64,000 nt of DNA, from the NCBI GenBank assembly GCA_031384605.1, contig JANNAT010000141.1, positions 186,001-250,000 on the forward strand, written 5' to 3'. The notes beneath the pieces are model-generated. The model did no database searches and was not told where the DNA came from. It saw only the letters and a program-made list of their open reading frames with translations. A program made the position numbers and the translations under genes. Positions 24,898 to 34,436 of the stretch are shown in pieces. This DNA comes from JANNAT01 sp031384605. GTDB taxonomy: Bacteria; Pseudomonadota; Alphaproteobacteria; Rhodobacterales; Rhodobacteraceae. How positions within the stretch are numbered: the stretch's first letter is position 1; each line of letters opens with the position of its first letter.

Positions 24898-26170
24898 CGC
24901 CTGTGCGCCGCGAGGTCAGTTCCACCACACCATTGGCCAAGCCCCTTGGCCCCACCGTAATGCGCCAAGGCAGGCCGATCAAATCCATCGTGGCGAATTT
25001 GGCGCCCGCGCGTTCGTCACGGTCATCATACAGCGCCTCAAGCCCTTGGGCAGCAAGGGATTTGTAAAGGCCTTCGCAGGCTGCATCGGTGCCCGCATCA
25101 CCCTGTTTCAGGTTAACGATGCCCACCGGGAAGGGGGTGACGCCTTCGGGCCAGATGATGCCTTTGTCGTCGTGGCTGGCCTCGATGATGGCACCTAAAA
25201 GGCGGGAAACACCGATGCCGTGGCTGCCCATTTCTACGGGGACTTTCGATCCATCAGCGGTGACGACGGATGCCCCCATCGCCTCGGAATATTTGGTGCC
25301 GAAGTAAAAGATCTGACCAACTTCGATGCCGCGGGCGACTTTGCGGCGATCCTCGGGGATGGCGTCGAACAACGCCTGATCATGGGTTTCATCCGTGCGG
25401 GCGTAAAGCGTGGTGAATTCGCGGCAGACGGCGGCAACTGCATCGCGGTCATCATAATCAACCTCGCGGTTGCCAAGACGCAGATCGGTCACAGCTGAAT
25501 CGAAGAACACCTCGGATTCGCCTGTCGATGCAAGCACCAGAAATTCATGCGTATCCTCGCCACCAATAGGCCCAGAATCCGCACGCATTGGAATTGCGGT
25601 AAGCCCCATGCGTTCATAGGTGCGCAAGTAGCTGACCATATGGCGGTTATAGGCATGCAGGGCGGCAGGTTTATCGACGTCAAAGTTATAGCCGTCTTTC
25701 ATCAGAAACTCGCGGCCGCGCATCACGCCGAACCTTGGGCGCATCTCATCGCGGAATTTCCATTGGATATGGTAAAGGGTCAGCGGCAGGTCTTTATAGC
25801 TGGTCACGTGGGCGCGGAAAATGTCGGTGATCATTTCCTCGTTCGTTGGCCCATACAGCAGTTCGCGCTTTTGCCGGTCTGTGATGCGCAGCATTTCCTG
25901 ACCGTAGTCGTCATAGCGACCGGATTCGCGCCACAGGTCTGCGGGCTGCAACGTAGGCATCAGCAAGGGAATGTGGCCCGCGCGTTGCTGTTCTTCGTTC
26001 ACAATCTGCTCAATCCGCCGCAAAACCCGCAGGCCCAGCGGCAGCCACGAATAAATCCCCGCCGCCTGCTGTTTGATCATCCCCGCCCGCAGCATATAGC
26101 GGTGCGATACGATCTGCGCCTCGGCGGGGTTTTCTTTCAGGACGGGCAGGAAATACCGGGTCAGACGCAT
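24833..26170 (-). CDS. proS: Prolyl-tRNA synthetase
   Basis: 445 residues, the short alphaproteobacterial form without the editing insertion. Class II motifs are visible: motif 2 in FRDEMRPRFGVMRGREFLMKD, the GPTNEEM substrate loop and motif 3 in MGSHGIGVSRLLGAI. The C-terminal anticodon-binding domain follows (KQGDAGTDAACEGLY, PWRITVGPRGL). AAGGTG precedes the ATG. Convergent overlap of 65 bp with the DUF2306 gene. Confidence 0.96.
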   Translation of the reverse strand: MRLTRYFLPVLKENPAEAQIVSHRYMLRAGMIKQQAAGIYSWLPLGLRVLRRIEQIVNEEQQRAGHIPLLMPTLQPADLWRESGRYDDYGQEMLRITDRQKRELLYGPTNEEMITDIFRAHVTSYKDLPLTLYHIQWKFRDEMRPRFGVMRGREFLMKDGYNFDVDKPAALHAYNRHMVSYLRTYERMGLTAIPMRADSGPIGGEDTHEFLVLASTGESEVFFDSAVTDLRLGNREVDYDDRDAVAAVCREFTTLYARTDETHDQALFDAIPEDRRKVARGIEVGQIFYFGTKYSEAMGASVVTADGSKVPVEMGSHGIGVSRLLGAIIEASHDDKGIIWPEGVTPFPVGIVNLKQGDAGTDAACEGLYKSLAAQGLEALYDDRDERAGAKFATMDLIGLPWRITVGPRGLANGVVELTSRRTGVSEEMTAEAAVARLKAIYDGL

Positions 26171-26405
26171 GGGACACCTTTGGCCAATAGGGTTGCCAGA
26201 CGTTTAGGTAAATATGATGGGGCAGGCAAGGGCGGGGTTGGCATCAGGCTTGGCGCATCCGCAATTTGACTGAAACAATGTCGCGCCCATAAATCACGCC
26301 CCATCACAAAGCCGTCACCCCCGTGACCCAATGTCGCGCGGCCAGCGTATTCCTTGCAGCCAGCCAGTGGGGACATGGCTTAACCGTTCAACAGGAGTGA
26401 CCATC

Positions 26406-26918
26406 TTGACCAAATCGAAACTCTTCACCGCCGCCGCCGTTGCGTTGACGTTTGGCACCGCCGCCCATGCTGAAAGCATCACCGCCATTGCTGCAGCCGA
26501 TGCGCGGTTCAGCACCTTGGTTGCTGCCGTTACAGCCGCAGGCCTTGCAGAAACGCTGGCCGGCCCCGGCAACTTTACCGTCTATGCCCCCGTTAACGAC
26601 GCCTTCGCGGCCCTGCCGGCGGGCACAGTTGAAACCCTGCTGAAGCCGGAAAACAAAGGTCAGCTGACCGACATCTTGCTGTATCACGTCGATGACCGGG
26701 TGCTGACGGCGGCGGCTATTCCCAACGGGTCGACCTATTTCAAGCCATTGTTGACATCGCAGCGCCTGTGCATTTCCAAATCCGCGGCTGGTGTAACCAT
26801 TGCCGATGGCACCGGCACGATGGCCAATGTGATCATTGCCGATATCAAGGCTGACAATGGCGTGATCCATGTGATCGACAAAGTGCTGATCCCCGGCACC
26901 CGGCCAGCATGCCATTGA
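26406..26918 (+). CDS. Fasciclin-domain secreted protein
   Basis: 170 residues from TTG 26406, chosen because AGGAG lies 9 nt upstream and a normal signal peptide (AHA/ES) then follows. One FAS1 domain: SITAIAAADARFSTLVAAVTAAGL, FTVYAPVNDAFAALP, LLYHV, and the ending GVIHVIDKVLIP. Periplasmic or surface adhesion-like protein. Two cysteines near the end may form a disulfide. It has its own terminator. Confidence 0.88.
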   Translation: MTKSKLFTAAAVALTFGTAAHAESITAIAAADARFSTLVAAVTAAGLAETLAGPGNFTVYAPVNDAFAALPAGTVETLLKPENKGQLTDILLYHVDDRVLTAAAIPNGSTYFKPLLTSQRLCISKSAAGVTIADGTGTMANVIIADIKADNGVIHVIDKVLIPGTRPACH

Positions 26919-26955
26919 TCTGACTTTACCAGTGTAAGTGGTTAATCAGTTGATC

Positions 26956-26983
26956 GACCCCGCCAAAGCCTGGCGGGGTCTTT
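26956..26983 (+). terminator. Rho-independent terminator after the fasciclin gene
   Basis: GACCCCGCC (26956-26964), 7-nt loop, GGCGGGGTC (26972-26980), then TTT. Confidence 0.85.
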
Positions 26984-27023
26984 CCTATTGGTGCCTCTTG
27001 CATGGGCGGGGCCAAGGGGCGAT

Positions 27024-28136
27024 ATGTCTTTGACCTTTTCGAAAGTCAGCATCATGGCCTTGCCGATCCGCGATCAAGCAAAATACTGGGGCATCGCATT
27101 GGCGGTGTTCTTTGTGCTGTTGTGGTTCCTGGGATCAGTTTTGTTGCCATTTATCGTTGGCGGCGCGTTGGCCTATTTCCTGGATCCGGTGGCGGATCGG
27201 CTGCAAAAACTGGGGCTTAGCCGGGTTGCGGCCACGTCGGTGATTTTGCTGGGTGCGTCGTTGCTGATTGTGCTTTTGATGCTGTCGGTGATCCCTGAAC
27301 TGGTAAAACAACTGACCGCGCTGATCAATGCCGCCCCCGATATTGCGCGCGGGTTGCAAACTGCGTTGATGGAACGCTTTCCGGAACTGGCTGATGAAAC
27401 ATCAAACATCCGCCAGACTCTGGCCGAGATTGGCACCGCTATCCAGTCGCGCGGTGGCGAATTGGCGCGCGGGCTGTTGTCTTCGGCGCTGGGCCTGCTG
27501 TCGGCGGTGGTGTTTTTGTTGGTAGTGCCGGTGGTGACCTTCTATCTGCTGATGGATTGGGACCGCATGATCGCCCGCGTTGACAGCATGTTGCCACGCG
27601 ATCACGCGCCGATTGTGCGCAAATTGGCGCGCGAGATTAACGCCGTTCTGGCGGCGTTTGTGCGGGGGCAATTGTCGGTTTGTCTGGCCTTGGGCACGTT
27701 TTATTCGGCGGCCTTGATGTTGGCGGGTTTGCAATTTGGTCTGATCGTGGGGGCGATTGCCGGGGCGATCACCTTTATTCCTTATATCGGATCGCTGGTT
27801 GGCGGCGCTTTGGCGATTGGATTGGCGCTGTATCAATTCTGGGGGGACTGGCTGTCGATCGGAATCGTGGCAGCCATTTTCGCCGTTGGGCAGTTTATCG
27901 AAGGCAACATTCTGACGCCCAAACTGGTGGGCAATTCGGTGGGTTTGCATCCGGTGTGGCTGTTGTTCGCGCTGTCGGCGTTTGGATCGGTGTTTGGATT
28001 TGTGGGTATGCTGATTGCGGTGCCGGTTGCGGCGGCAATTGGGGTGCTGACGCGCTTTGGCATCGGGCAATACCATGACAGTTTGCTGTATCGCGGCATT
28101 GCCGGGCGCGTACCGCCCACCGATGATGCGGGATAA
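27024..28136 (+). CDS. AI-2E family permease
   Basis: 370 residues from ATG 27024 (AAGGGGC just upstream); ATG 27054 is an alternative. Seven to eight membrane spans. UPF0118/AI-2E features: LLPFIVGGALAYFLDPVADRL near the start and GAITFIPYIGSLVGG in the second half. Some members export AI-2, others are Na+(Li+)/H+ antiporters; which applies here is unknown. Followed 9 bp later by hdaA, a common alphaproteobacterial arrangement. Confidence 0.88.
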   Translation: MSLTFSKVSIMALPIRDQAKYWGIALAVFFVLLWFLGSVLLPFIVGGALAYFLDPVADRLQKLGLSRVAATSVILLGASLLIVLLMLSVIPELVKQLTALINAAPDIARGLQTALMERFPELADETSNIRQTLAEIGTAIQSRGGELARGLLSSALGLLSAVVFLLVVPVVTFYLLMDWDRMIARVDSMLPRDHAPIVRKLAREINAVLAAFVRGQLSVCLALGTFYSAALMLAGLQFGLIVGAIAGAITFIPYIGSLVGGALAIGLALYQFWGDWLSIGIVAAIFAVGQFIEGNILTPKLVGNSVGLHPVWLLFALSAFGSVFGFVGMLIAVPVAAAIGVLTRFGIGQYHDSLLYRGIAGRVPPTDDAG

Positions 28137-28145
28137 AGGCCCGCG

Positions 28146-28823
28146 ATGATCAACCAACTGGCCTTTGATCTGCCTGTTGTCGACGCCTATGCGCGCGAAG
28201 ATTTCTTTACGTCCGCGGCCACGTCGCAGGCCTTGGCGGCAATAGATGACTGGCGCAATTGGCCGGGCGGCAAGAAGTTGTTGATCGGTCCCGAAGGCGC
28301 GGGCAAAACCCATTTGGCGCATATCTGGGCCCAAATGGCGGGGGCGGTGATGATCGCCGGGGTGGATCTGGCGGCAGGTGATGTGCCGGGGTTGGCAGGC
28401 GCGGGGGCAGTTTGCGTCGAAGACGCTGAAAAGATTGCCGATGATCCTGCAGGGCAAACCGCGCTGTTTCATTTGCACAACCTGCTGGCACCTGCGGGGC
28501 GGTTGTTGATCACGGCTGCCATGCCGCCACGCGATTGGGGAGTGCTGCTGCCTGATCTGCAAAGCCGGTTGCAGGCGGCACCGTTGACGGTGCTGTCTGC
28601 GCCCGATGATGCGCTGATGTCGGCGGTGCTGGTAAAGTTGTTTGCAGACCGCCAGATTACCGTGCCGCCCAATCTTATCGCCTATCTGGTCAGCCGGATT
28701 GAACGATCAATCGGCTCTGCGCGCCGGCATGTGGCCGCACTGGATGCAGCCGCTTTAACCATGGGGCGCCCGATAACGCGCGCCTTGGCGGCAGAGATAT
28801 TGGACAAGACGACCATAGGGTGA
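28146..28823 (+). CDS. hdaA: DnaA-related replication inhibitor HdaA
   Basis: 225 residues. Short DnaA-like AAA+ protein without the DNA-binding domain. N-terminal QLAFDLP looks like a beta-clamp-binding motif; Walker A is GPEGAGKTH; the degenerate Walker B lies in VCVEDAEK; arginine-finger region in SRIERSIGSARR. With the loaded clamp, Hda-type proteins stimulate ATP hydrolysis on DnaA and prevent re-initiation. Operon-like with the upstream permease. Confidence 0.88.
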   Translation: MINQLAFDLPVVDAYAREDFFTSAATSQALAAIDDWRNWPGGKKLLIGPEGAGKTHLAHIWAQMAGAVMIAGVDLAAGDVPGLAGAGAVCVEDAEKIADDPAGQTALFHLHNLLAPAGRLLITAAMPPRDWGVLLPDLQSRLQAAPLTVLSAPDDALMSAVLVKLFADRQITVPPNLIAYLVSRIERSIGSARRHVAALDAAALTMGRPITRALAAEILDKTTIG

Positions 28824-28866
28824 GAAGCTGTTATAAAATCGTCATATTTACCCCGCATAAGGCGCC

Positions 28867-31029
28867 ATGACCCAAGCAGATTTCTTAAAAGCCCCGTTCC
28901 CCACGCCAGTGGAATTGTCGCCCGCCGAAACCACCGGGCCGCAGCGGTTTTTCAACCGGGAACTGTCGTGGCTGGCCTTTAACTGGCGCGTTTTGGATGA
29001 GGCGTCGAACCCGGTGGTGCCGTTGTTGGAACGCCTGCGGTTTTTGTCGATTTCCGCCACCAACCTGGATGAATTTTACTCGGTTCGCGTCGCGGGGTTG
29101 CGTGCTTTGGCGCGGGCGAACAATACCACGCCGTCCGAAGATGGCCGCACGCCCGCCGAACAACTGACCCTGATCAACGCCGATGCGCGCCGCTTGATGC
29201 ACACGCAACAGGCGGTGTTCAACAAGTTGAAGCGTGAAATGGAGGCGCAGGGGATCATCCTGTGCACGCGCTCAAAGCTGACCGGGCGCGATCTGAAATT
29301 TCTGGAAAATCACTTTTTGAACAAGGTGTTCCCGGTTCTGTCACCTTTGGCGATTGATCCTGCGCATCCGTTTCCCTTCATCCCCAACACCGGGTTTTCA
29401 CTGGCGTTGGAGTTGGAGCGCGAATCCGATCACCGCACCCTGAAGGCGCTGCTGCCGATCCCGCAACAAATTGCGCGGTTTGTGCCGTTGCCGGGTAAGC
29501 CCGGCGAAAATCGGTTCTTGCCGCTGGAAGAATTGCTGTTGCTGCATCTGGACATGCTGTTTCCGGGCTATACCGATCAGGGCCACTGCATGTTCCGCGT
29601 ATTGCGGGACTCTGATCTTGAAGTTGAAGACGAGGCCGAAGATCTTGTGCGCGAGTTTGAAACCGCGCTGAAACGGCGCAGGCGGGGCGAAGTGATCCGG
29701 CTGAAAATGTCATCTGGCGCGCCCGAAGAATTGCGCGCGCTGATCATGGAAGAACTAAGCGTTACCGAAGATGAAATGGTCGATGTGCGCGGTCTGCTTG
29801 GCATTGCCGATCTGAAAGAGCTGATTTTATCGTCGCGCAAAGACCTTTTGTGGCCGCCCTTCACCCCGCGTGTGCCCGAGCGGGTCGAAGATAATGATGG
29901 CGACATGTTTGCGGCGATCAAGCAAAAGGATATCTTGCTGCACCATCCTTATGAAACCTTCGATCTGGTGATCCGGTTTCTGGAACAGGCCGCGCGTGAC
30001 CCCAATGTTCTGGCGATCAAGCAGACGCTGTATCGCACGTCATGGGACAGCCCCATCGTGTCGGCGTTGTGTGAGGCAGCCGAGGCGGGCAAGTCGGTAA
30101 CGGCACTGGTTGAATTGAAAGCCCGCTTTGACGAGGCCGCCAATATCCGCCAATCGCGGCGGTTGGAACGGTCGGGCGCGCATGTGGTGTATGGATTTAT
30201 TCACTATAAAACCCATGCCAAGATCAGCACCGTGGTGCGCCGCGAAGGTGAAAATCTGGTCACCTATACCCATTACGGCACCGGTAATTACCATCCGATC
30301 ACCGCCAAAGTGTATACCGACCTGTCGTTTTTCACCTGTGATCCGGCGTTGGGGCGCGATGCAACGCGGGTGTTCAACTATCTGTCTGGCTATGTGCAGC
30401 CGCAGGGCTTGGAAAATCTGGCGATCTCTCCGATCAGCCTGAAACCCCGGCTGTTGGAACTGATCGCAGCCGAAGCCGATCATGCCCGTGCGGGACGGCC
30501 TGCCGAAATATGGGCCAAGATCAACAGCTTGATAGAGCCTGAAACAATTGACGCGCTTTATGCGGCCAGTCAGGCGGGGGTGAAAATCAGCCTGGTTGTG
30601 CGCGGTATTTGCGGTGTGCGGCCCGGTGTAAAGGGGTTGTCGGAAAATATCCGGGTGAAATCCATTGTCGGCAGGTTCCTGGAACATTCCCGCATCGTGT
30701 GTTTCGGCAATGGCCACGGCTTGCCGTCAAAATCGGCACGGGTGTTTATATCCTCGGCTGACTGGATGGGCCGCAATCTGACGCGGCGGGTCGAAACCCT
30801 GATCGAAATTCATAATCCGACTGTGCAGGCGCAGATTGTGGGACAGATCATGGCCGCCAATCTTGCGGATGAGGCGCAAAGCTGGGTTTTGCACCCCGAC
30901 GGCAGCTATCAGCGTGATCTGTTGCCAGTGGACGGGAACGCTTTCAACTGTCATCGGTTCTTCATGGAGAATCCTTCGCTGTCAGGTCGTGGAACGGCGG
31001 GCGCAAAGGATGTCCCAAAACTCGCCTGA
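28867..31029 (+). CDS. ppk: Polyphosphate kinase 1
   Basis: 720 residues. Builds polyphosphate from ATP reversibly. N-terminal domain start FFNRELSWLAFNWRVLDEA is typical. The phospholipase-D-like C-terminal halves carry the autophosphorylated histidine in FIHYKTHAKIS and the second active-site histidine in RFLEHSRIVCFGNG. Full length. It lies 18 bp upstream of ppx, the classic synthesis/degradation pair. Confidence 0.97.
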   Translation: MTQADFLKAPFPTPVELSPAETTGPQRFFNRELSWLAFNWRVLDEASNPVVPLLERLRFLSISATNLDEFYSVRVAGLRALARANNTTPSEDGRTPAEQLTLINADARRLMHTQQAVFNKLKREMEAQGIILCTRSKLTGRDLKFLENHFLNKVFPVLSPLAIDPAHPFPFIPNTGFSLALELERESDHRTLKALLPIPQQIARFVPLPGKPGENRFLPLEELLLLHLDMLFPGYTDQGHCMFRVLRDSDLEVEDEAEDLVREFETALKRRRRGEVIRLKMSSGAPEELRALIMEELSVTEDEMVDVRGLLGIADLKELILSSRKDLLWPPFTPRVPERVEDNDGDMFAAIKQKDILLHHPYETFDLVIRFLEQAARDPNVLAIKQTLYRTSWDSPIVSALCEAAEAGKSVTALVELKARFDEAANIRQSRRLERSGAHVVYGFIHYKTHAKISTVVRREGENLVTYTHYGTGNYHPITAKVYTDLSFFTCDPALGRDATRVFNYLSGYVQPQGLENLAISPISLKPRLLELIAAEADHARAGRPAEIWAKINSLIEPETIDALYAASQAGVKISLVVRGICGVRPGVKGLSENIRVKSIVGRFLEHSRIVCFGNGHGLPSKSARVFISSADWMGRNLTRRVETLIEIHNPTVQAQIVGQIMAANLADEAQSWVLHPDGSYQRDLLPVDGNAFNCHRFFMENPSLSGRGTAGAKDVPKLA

Positions 31030-31047
31030 TCTGCCTGGGGAACGCCG

Positions 31048-32586
31048 ATGACTGACGCCGATAGTGATGACGATCACGGCCCGTTTGGCCGCCCGTTGTT
31101 CGACGACCCATCTGCGCGGGCGCTGTCGCGCGTTGGGGTTGTTGATGTCGGATCAAATTCGGTTCGGATGGTGGTGTTTGATGGCGCGGCCCGGTCCCCT
31201 GCGTATTTTTACAACGAAAAGGTCATGTGCGGCCTTGGAAAGGGTCTGGCCGAAACGGGTCGCCTGAACCCGCAGGGCCGGGTGCGCGCACTGGCAGCGT
31301 TGACGCGATTTGCTTTGCTGGCCAAGGGCATGGGGATTGATCCGTTGACGGTTGTGGCCACCGCCGCCACCCGCGAGGCCAGTGATGGCCCGGAATTTCA
31401 GGCGGAGGTGTTGGCGAAAACCGGGCTGAAGCTGTGGGTGATTGACGGCGGCGAAGAGGCGCGGCTGTCGGCGCAAGGTGTTTTGTTGGGCTGGCCCGAA
31501 GCTACGGGCATGGTCTGCGATATCGGCGGCAACTCGATGGAGTTGGCCCGCATCGGTGGCGGTAAGGTGGGCCAGCGGGTGTCTACGCCACTGGGGCCGT
31601 TTCGGTTGCAGCAGGTTTCCACCGATCCTGCCATACGCGCCGCGCATATCGGCAAGATTTTGAAACAAGCCCAAGCCGCGCTGAAATCGGAAGGTGAGCG
31701 GATTTATCTGGTTGGCGGGTCGTGGCGGGTGATTGCAAGGCTTGATATGGAGCGCCGCGCCTATCCTTTGACGGTTTTGCACGAATATCGCATGACGCCA
31801 AAGGGGCTGCTGGATACGTTGGACTGGATCGCAACCGCCGATCTGGCGGTGCTGCGGGCGCGCACCGGCACATCACCCGAACGCATGGAACTGGTGCCAC
31901 TGGCCTGTGAAGTGCTGCGCGAGATCATCCGCGTGCTTAAGCCATCCGAGATTGATGTATCGGCCTATGGCATCCGCGAGGGGCTGCTCTATGAACAAAT
32001 GCCTGACCGGTTGCGCGCACGCGATCCGTTGATAGAGGCGGCACGGATGGCGGAAAAATCCTTCGCCCGTATTCCCGGTTTTGGCAAAAAGCTGTTTGAA
32101 TTTTTGCAACCGCTGTTTGTTGAGGCCACGCCAGACCGCCTGCGGCTGATCAAAGCCGCGTGTTTGTTGCATGACACCACCTGGCGCGCGCATCCTGATT
32201 ACCGGGCAGAGGCGTGTTTTGACAACGCCACCCGCGCCAACCTTGGTGGGCTTGATCATCCGGGGCGGGTGTTTTTGGGGCTGGCCCTGCTGCACCGCTA
32301 TAAAAACAGCCATTCCGGATCGCGGATGGAAAATCTGTTCCGCCTGCTGACCGAGGATGAGTTAAAAGACGCCGAGGTGTTGGGCAAAGCGATGCGGTTT
32401 GGCGCGATGTTTGCGGTCGGCGATCCGGGGCGGGCGGCGCGACTGCATTGGGTGCCGAAAACCAAAGTGTTGGTCTTGGACCTGACCGAGGAAGGGCAGG
32501 GGCTGTTTGGCGAAGTGGCGCAGGCGCGGTTTACCTCGTTGGCGCAATCGCTGAAGGCCACCACCAGACTGGGCGAAATGGTGTGA
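31048..32586 (+). CDS. ppx: Exopolyphosphatase / guanosine pentaphosphate phosphatase family
   Basis: 512 residues. Removes terminal phosphate from polyphosphate. The ASKHA ATPase-like fold shows VVDVGSNSVRMVVFDG (phosphate 1), ATAATREASDG, and CDIGGNSMEL (phosphate 2); the C-terminal part is the HD-like helical domain (AACLLHDTTWRAHPDYRAE). Directly downstream of ppk. Its stop overlaps the next gene by GTGA, so the chain ppk-ppx-VOC-GNAT is probably one operon. Confidence 0.94.
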   Translation: MTDADSDDDHGPFGRPLFDDPSARALSRVGVVDVGSNSVRMVVFDGAARSPAYFYNEKVMCGLGKGLAETGRLNPQGRVRALAALTRFALLAKGMGIDPLTVVATAATREASDGPEFQAEVLAKTGLKLWVIDGGEEARLSAQGVLLGWPEATGMVCDIGGNSMELARIGGGKVGQRVSTPLGPFRLQQVSTDPAIRAAHIGKILKQAQAALKSEGERIYLVGGSWRVIARLDMERRAYPLTVLHEYRMTPKGLLDTLDWIATADLAVLRARTGTSPERMELVPLACEVLREIIRVLKPSEIDVSAYGIREGLLYEQMPDRLRARDPLIEAARMAEKSFARIPGFGKKLFEFLQPLFVEATPDRLRLIKAACLLHDTTWRAHPDYRAEACFDNATRANLGGLDHPGRVFLGLALLHRYKNSHSGSRMENLFRLLTEDELKDAEVLGKAMRFGAMFAVGDPGRAARLHWVPKTKVLVLDLTEEGQGLFGEVAQARFTSLAQSLKATTRLGEMV

Positions 32587-33200
32587 AGCTGATCTTTGAT
32601 CATATCGCGGTGTCGGCGATGTCGTTGGCCGAAGGCGTGGCGGCGGTTGAAGATGCTTTGGGTGTGACGCTGGCCGGCGGCGGTGCGCATGTGCATATGG
32701 CCACGCATAACCGGCTGATGGCCTTGGGGGATTTGTATCTTGAGGTGATCGCCGTTGATCCCACGGTACCGCGCCCTGAATGGCCGCGCTGGTTTGATCT
32801 GGATAATTTCGCAGGCCCGCCGGATCTGACCAACTGGGTCGCGCGGTGCGATAACATAGCGGCGGCAGTGGCTGCCAGCCCGGTTGGTGTTGGCGTTCCT
32901 GTGGCGTTGCAGCGCGGCGATTACGCGTGGGAAATGGCCGTGCCCGCCGATGGAAAACTGCCGTTCGATGGCGCGTTTCCTGCGCTTATTCAATGGCATG
33001 GCGCGCTGCATCCTACACAGGCTTTGCCCGACGCAGGCGTGCGGCTGACCCGGTTGGAAATTGCCCATCCCCAAGCGGATGCGTTGCGCGCGGCGTTGCA
33101 CGGGCGGATGGATGATCCGCGTGTGGTGATCGTGCAAGGTGCGGCCAACGCCATGCAAGCCAGTTTTGACACACCTCATGGCCCGCGCGTGTTGGCATGA
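32583..33200 (+). CDS. VOC (glyoxalase-like) domain protein
   Basis: 205 residues from GTG 32583, which overlaps the ppx stop by 4 bp; a longer frame from 32448 runs inside ppx. Begins with a VOC strand (LIFDHIAVSAMSLAEGVAAVEDALG) and has a metal-site-like HNRLMALGDLYLEVIAVDP, matching the Glyoxalase_3 subgroup. No catalytic assignment possible. Coupled on both sides: upstream to ppx and downstream to a GNAT gene by ATGA. Confidence 0.85.
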   Translation: MKLIFDHIAVSAMSLAEGVAAVEDALGVTLAGGGAHVHMATHNRLMALGDLYLEVIAVDPTVPRPEWPRWFDLDNFAGPPDLTNWVARCDNIAAAVAASPVGVGVPVALQRGDYAWEMAVPADGKLPFDGAFPALIQWHGALHPTQALPDAGVRLTRLEIAHPQADALRAALHGRMDDPRVVIVQGAANAMQASFDTPHGPRVLA

Positions 33201-33688
33201 TCCGGCTGGCAAGCATTGATGATGCCGCCGATATGGCCGTGCTGTGGAACCCGTGGATCCGGGAGACCGTTATTACGTTCAATGCGGTGGAAAAGACGGC
33301 TGATGATGTAGCCCAGATGATCGTTGATCGCCATTCTGCGTTTCATGCGGTGTTTGTGGCCCGCGCGCGCAATGAAACCCTGCTGGGTTTTGGCACCTAT
33401 GCGCAGTTTCGTGCAGGTGTTGGCTATGCCACCTGCATGGAACACACGATCGTTTTGGCCCCAGACGCCCGCGGCAACGGTGCCGGGCGGGCGCTGATGT
33501 CTGCAATTGAGGGCCACGCGCGGGATCATGGCGCGCATCAGATGATCGCGGGGATCACTGGCGAAAATGCCGCCGCAAGGGCGTTTCATGCCGCGATGGG
33601 CTATGCGCAGATCGCCATAATCCCGCAGGCGGGGTTCAAATTTGGGCGGTTTCTGGATCTTGTGCTGATGCAGAAATTCCTGACCTGA
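33197..33688 (+). CDS. GNAT-family N-acetyltransferase
   Basis: 163 residues, start overlapping the previous stop (ATGA). Resembles the phosphinothricin/methionine-sulfone acetyltransferase type: motif D/A region VLAPDARGNGAGRALMSAIEGHA binds acetyl-CoA, and the ending IAGITGENAAARAFHAAMGYAQIAIIPQAGFKFGRFLDL is typical of that group. Substrate uncertain; amino-acid-like amines are likely from family knowledge. Confidence 0.88.
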   Translation: MIRLASIDDAADMAVLWNPWIRETVITFNAVEKTADDVAQMIVDRHSAFHAVFVARARNETLLGFGTYAQFRAGVGYATCMEHTIVLAPDARGNGAGRALMSAIEGHARDHGAHQMIAGITGENAAARAFHAAMGYAQIAIIPQAGFKFGRFLDLVLMQKFLT

Positions 33689-33719
33689 CTCTGCCGAAAT
33701 GCCGCGCTATATAGGCCTG

Positions 33720-34433
33720 ATGTCAATCTGGACCCGCATATCCGAGGCAATTGCCGCCCTGACCACCGGCCAGGGGCTGGGCGCGGTATTCGATGCGCTG
33801 CGCGCCAGCCCAGTGCCAGAACGATCGGTCGGATTTACCATCGCCGTCATCGCCCTGGGCGCAAAACTGGCCAAAGCTGACGGCGAAGTAACGCGCGATG
33901 AGGTCACGGCCTTTCGCCGGATATTTGTGATCCCCGAAGGCGAGGAATCCAATGCCGCCCGGGTGTTTAACCTTGCCCGTCAGGACGTTGCAGGCTTTGA
34001 CGCCTATGCCCGCAAAGTGGCCGCGCTGTTTCGCACCGAAGGTCAGGCCCTGTGCGCCGATGACCGCAATGTGCTGATCGACATTCTGGAAGGCCTGTTT
34101 CAAATCGCCATGGCGGACGGGGCCTATCACGCCCACGAAGATGCGTTCTTGCGCGAAGTGGCGACGATTTTTGGCCTAGATGATCGGTGTTACCGCGTGT
34201 TGCGGGGCCGGTTTGTCGATGGGGCCGCGCGCGATCCCTATGACGTTTTGGGCATTTCTGCGGGGGCAAGCATGGATGATGCCCGTGCAGCATGGCGCGC
34301 TGCGGTGAAGGACAGCCACCCCGATGTCATGATAGCACGCGGCGTGCCTGCCGAAGCGGTCAAGCTGGCGACACACCGCCTGATTGCCATCAACGCGGCC
34401 TGGGACGAAATTCAGGGCAAAAAGGCCGCATAG
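33720..34433 (+). CDS. TerB-like / J-domain co-chaperone (DjlA-type)
   Basis: 237 residues from ATG 33720; a frame from 33699 adds 7 residues. N-terminal TerB-like helical domain (KLAKADGEVTRDEVTAFRRIF) and a C-terminal J domain (DPYDVLGISAGASMDDARAAWR) with the HPD tripeptide in DSHPDVM that stimulates DnaK. Unlike E. coli DjlA there is no membrane anchor. Confidence 0.9.
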   Translation: MSIWTRISEAIAALTTGQGLGAVFDALRASPVPERSVGFTIAVIALGAKLAKADGEVTRDEVTAFRRIFVIPEGEESNAARVFNLARQDVAGFDAYARKVAALFRTEGQALCADDRNVLIDILEGLFQIAMADGAYHAHEDAFLREVATIFGLDDRCYRVLRGRFVDGAARDPYDVLGISAGASMDDARAAWRAAVKDSHPDVMIARGVPAEAVKLATHRLIAINAAWDEIQGKKAA

Positions 34434-34436
34434 GGG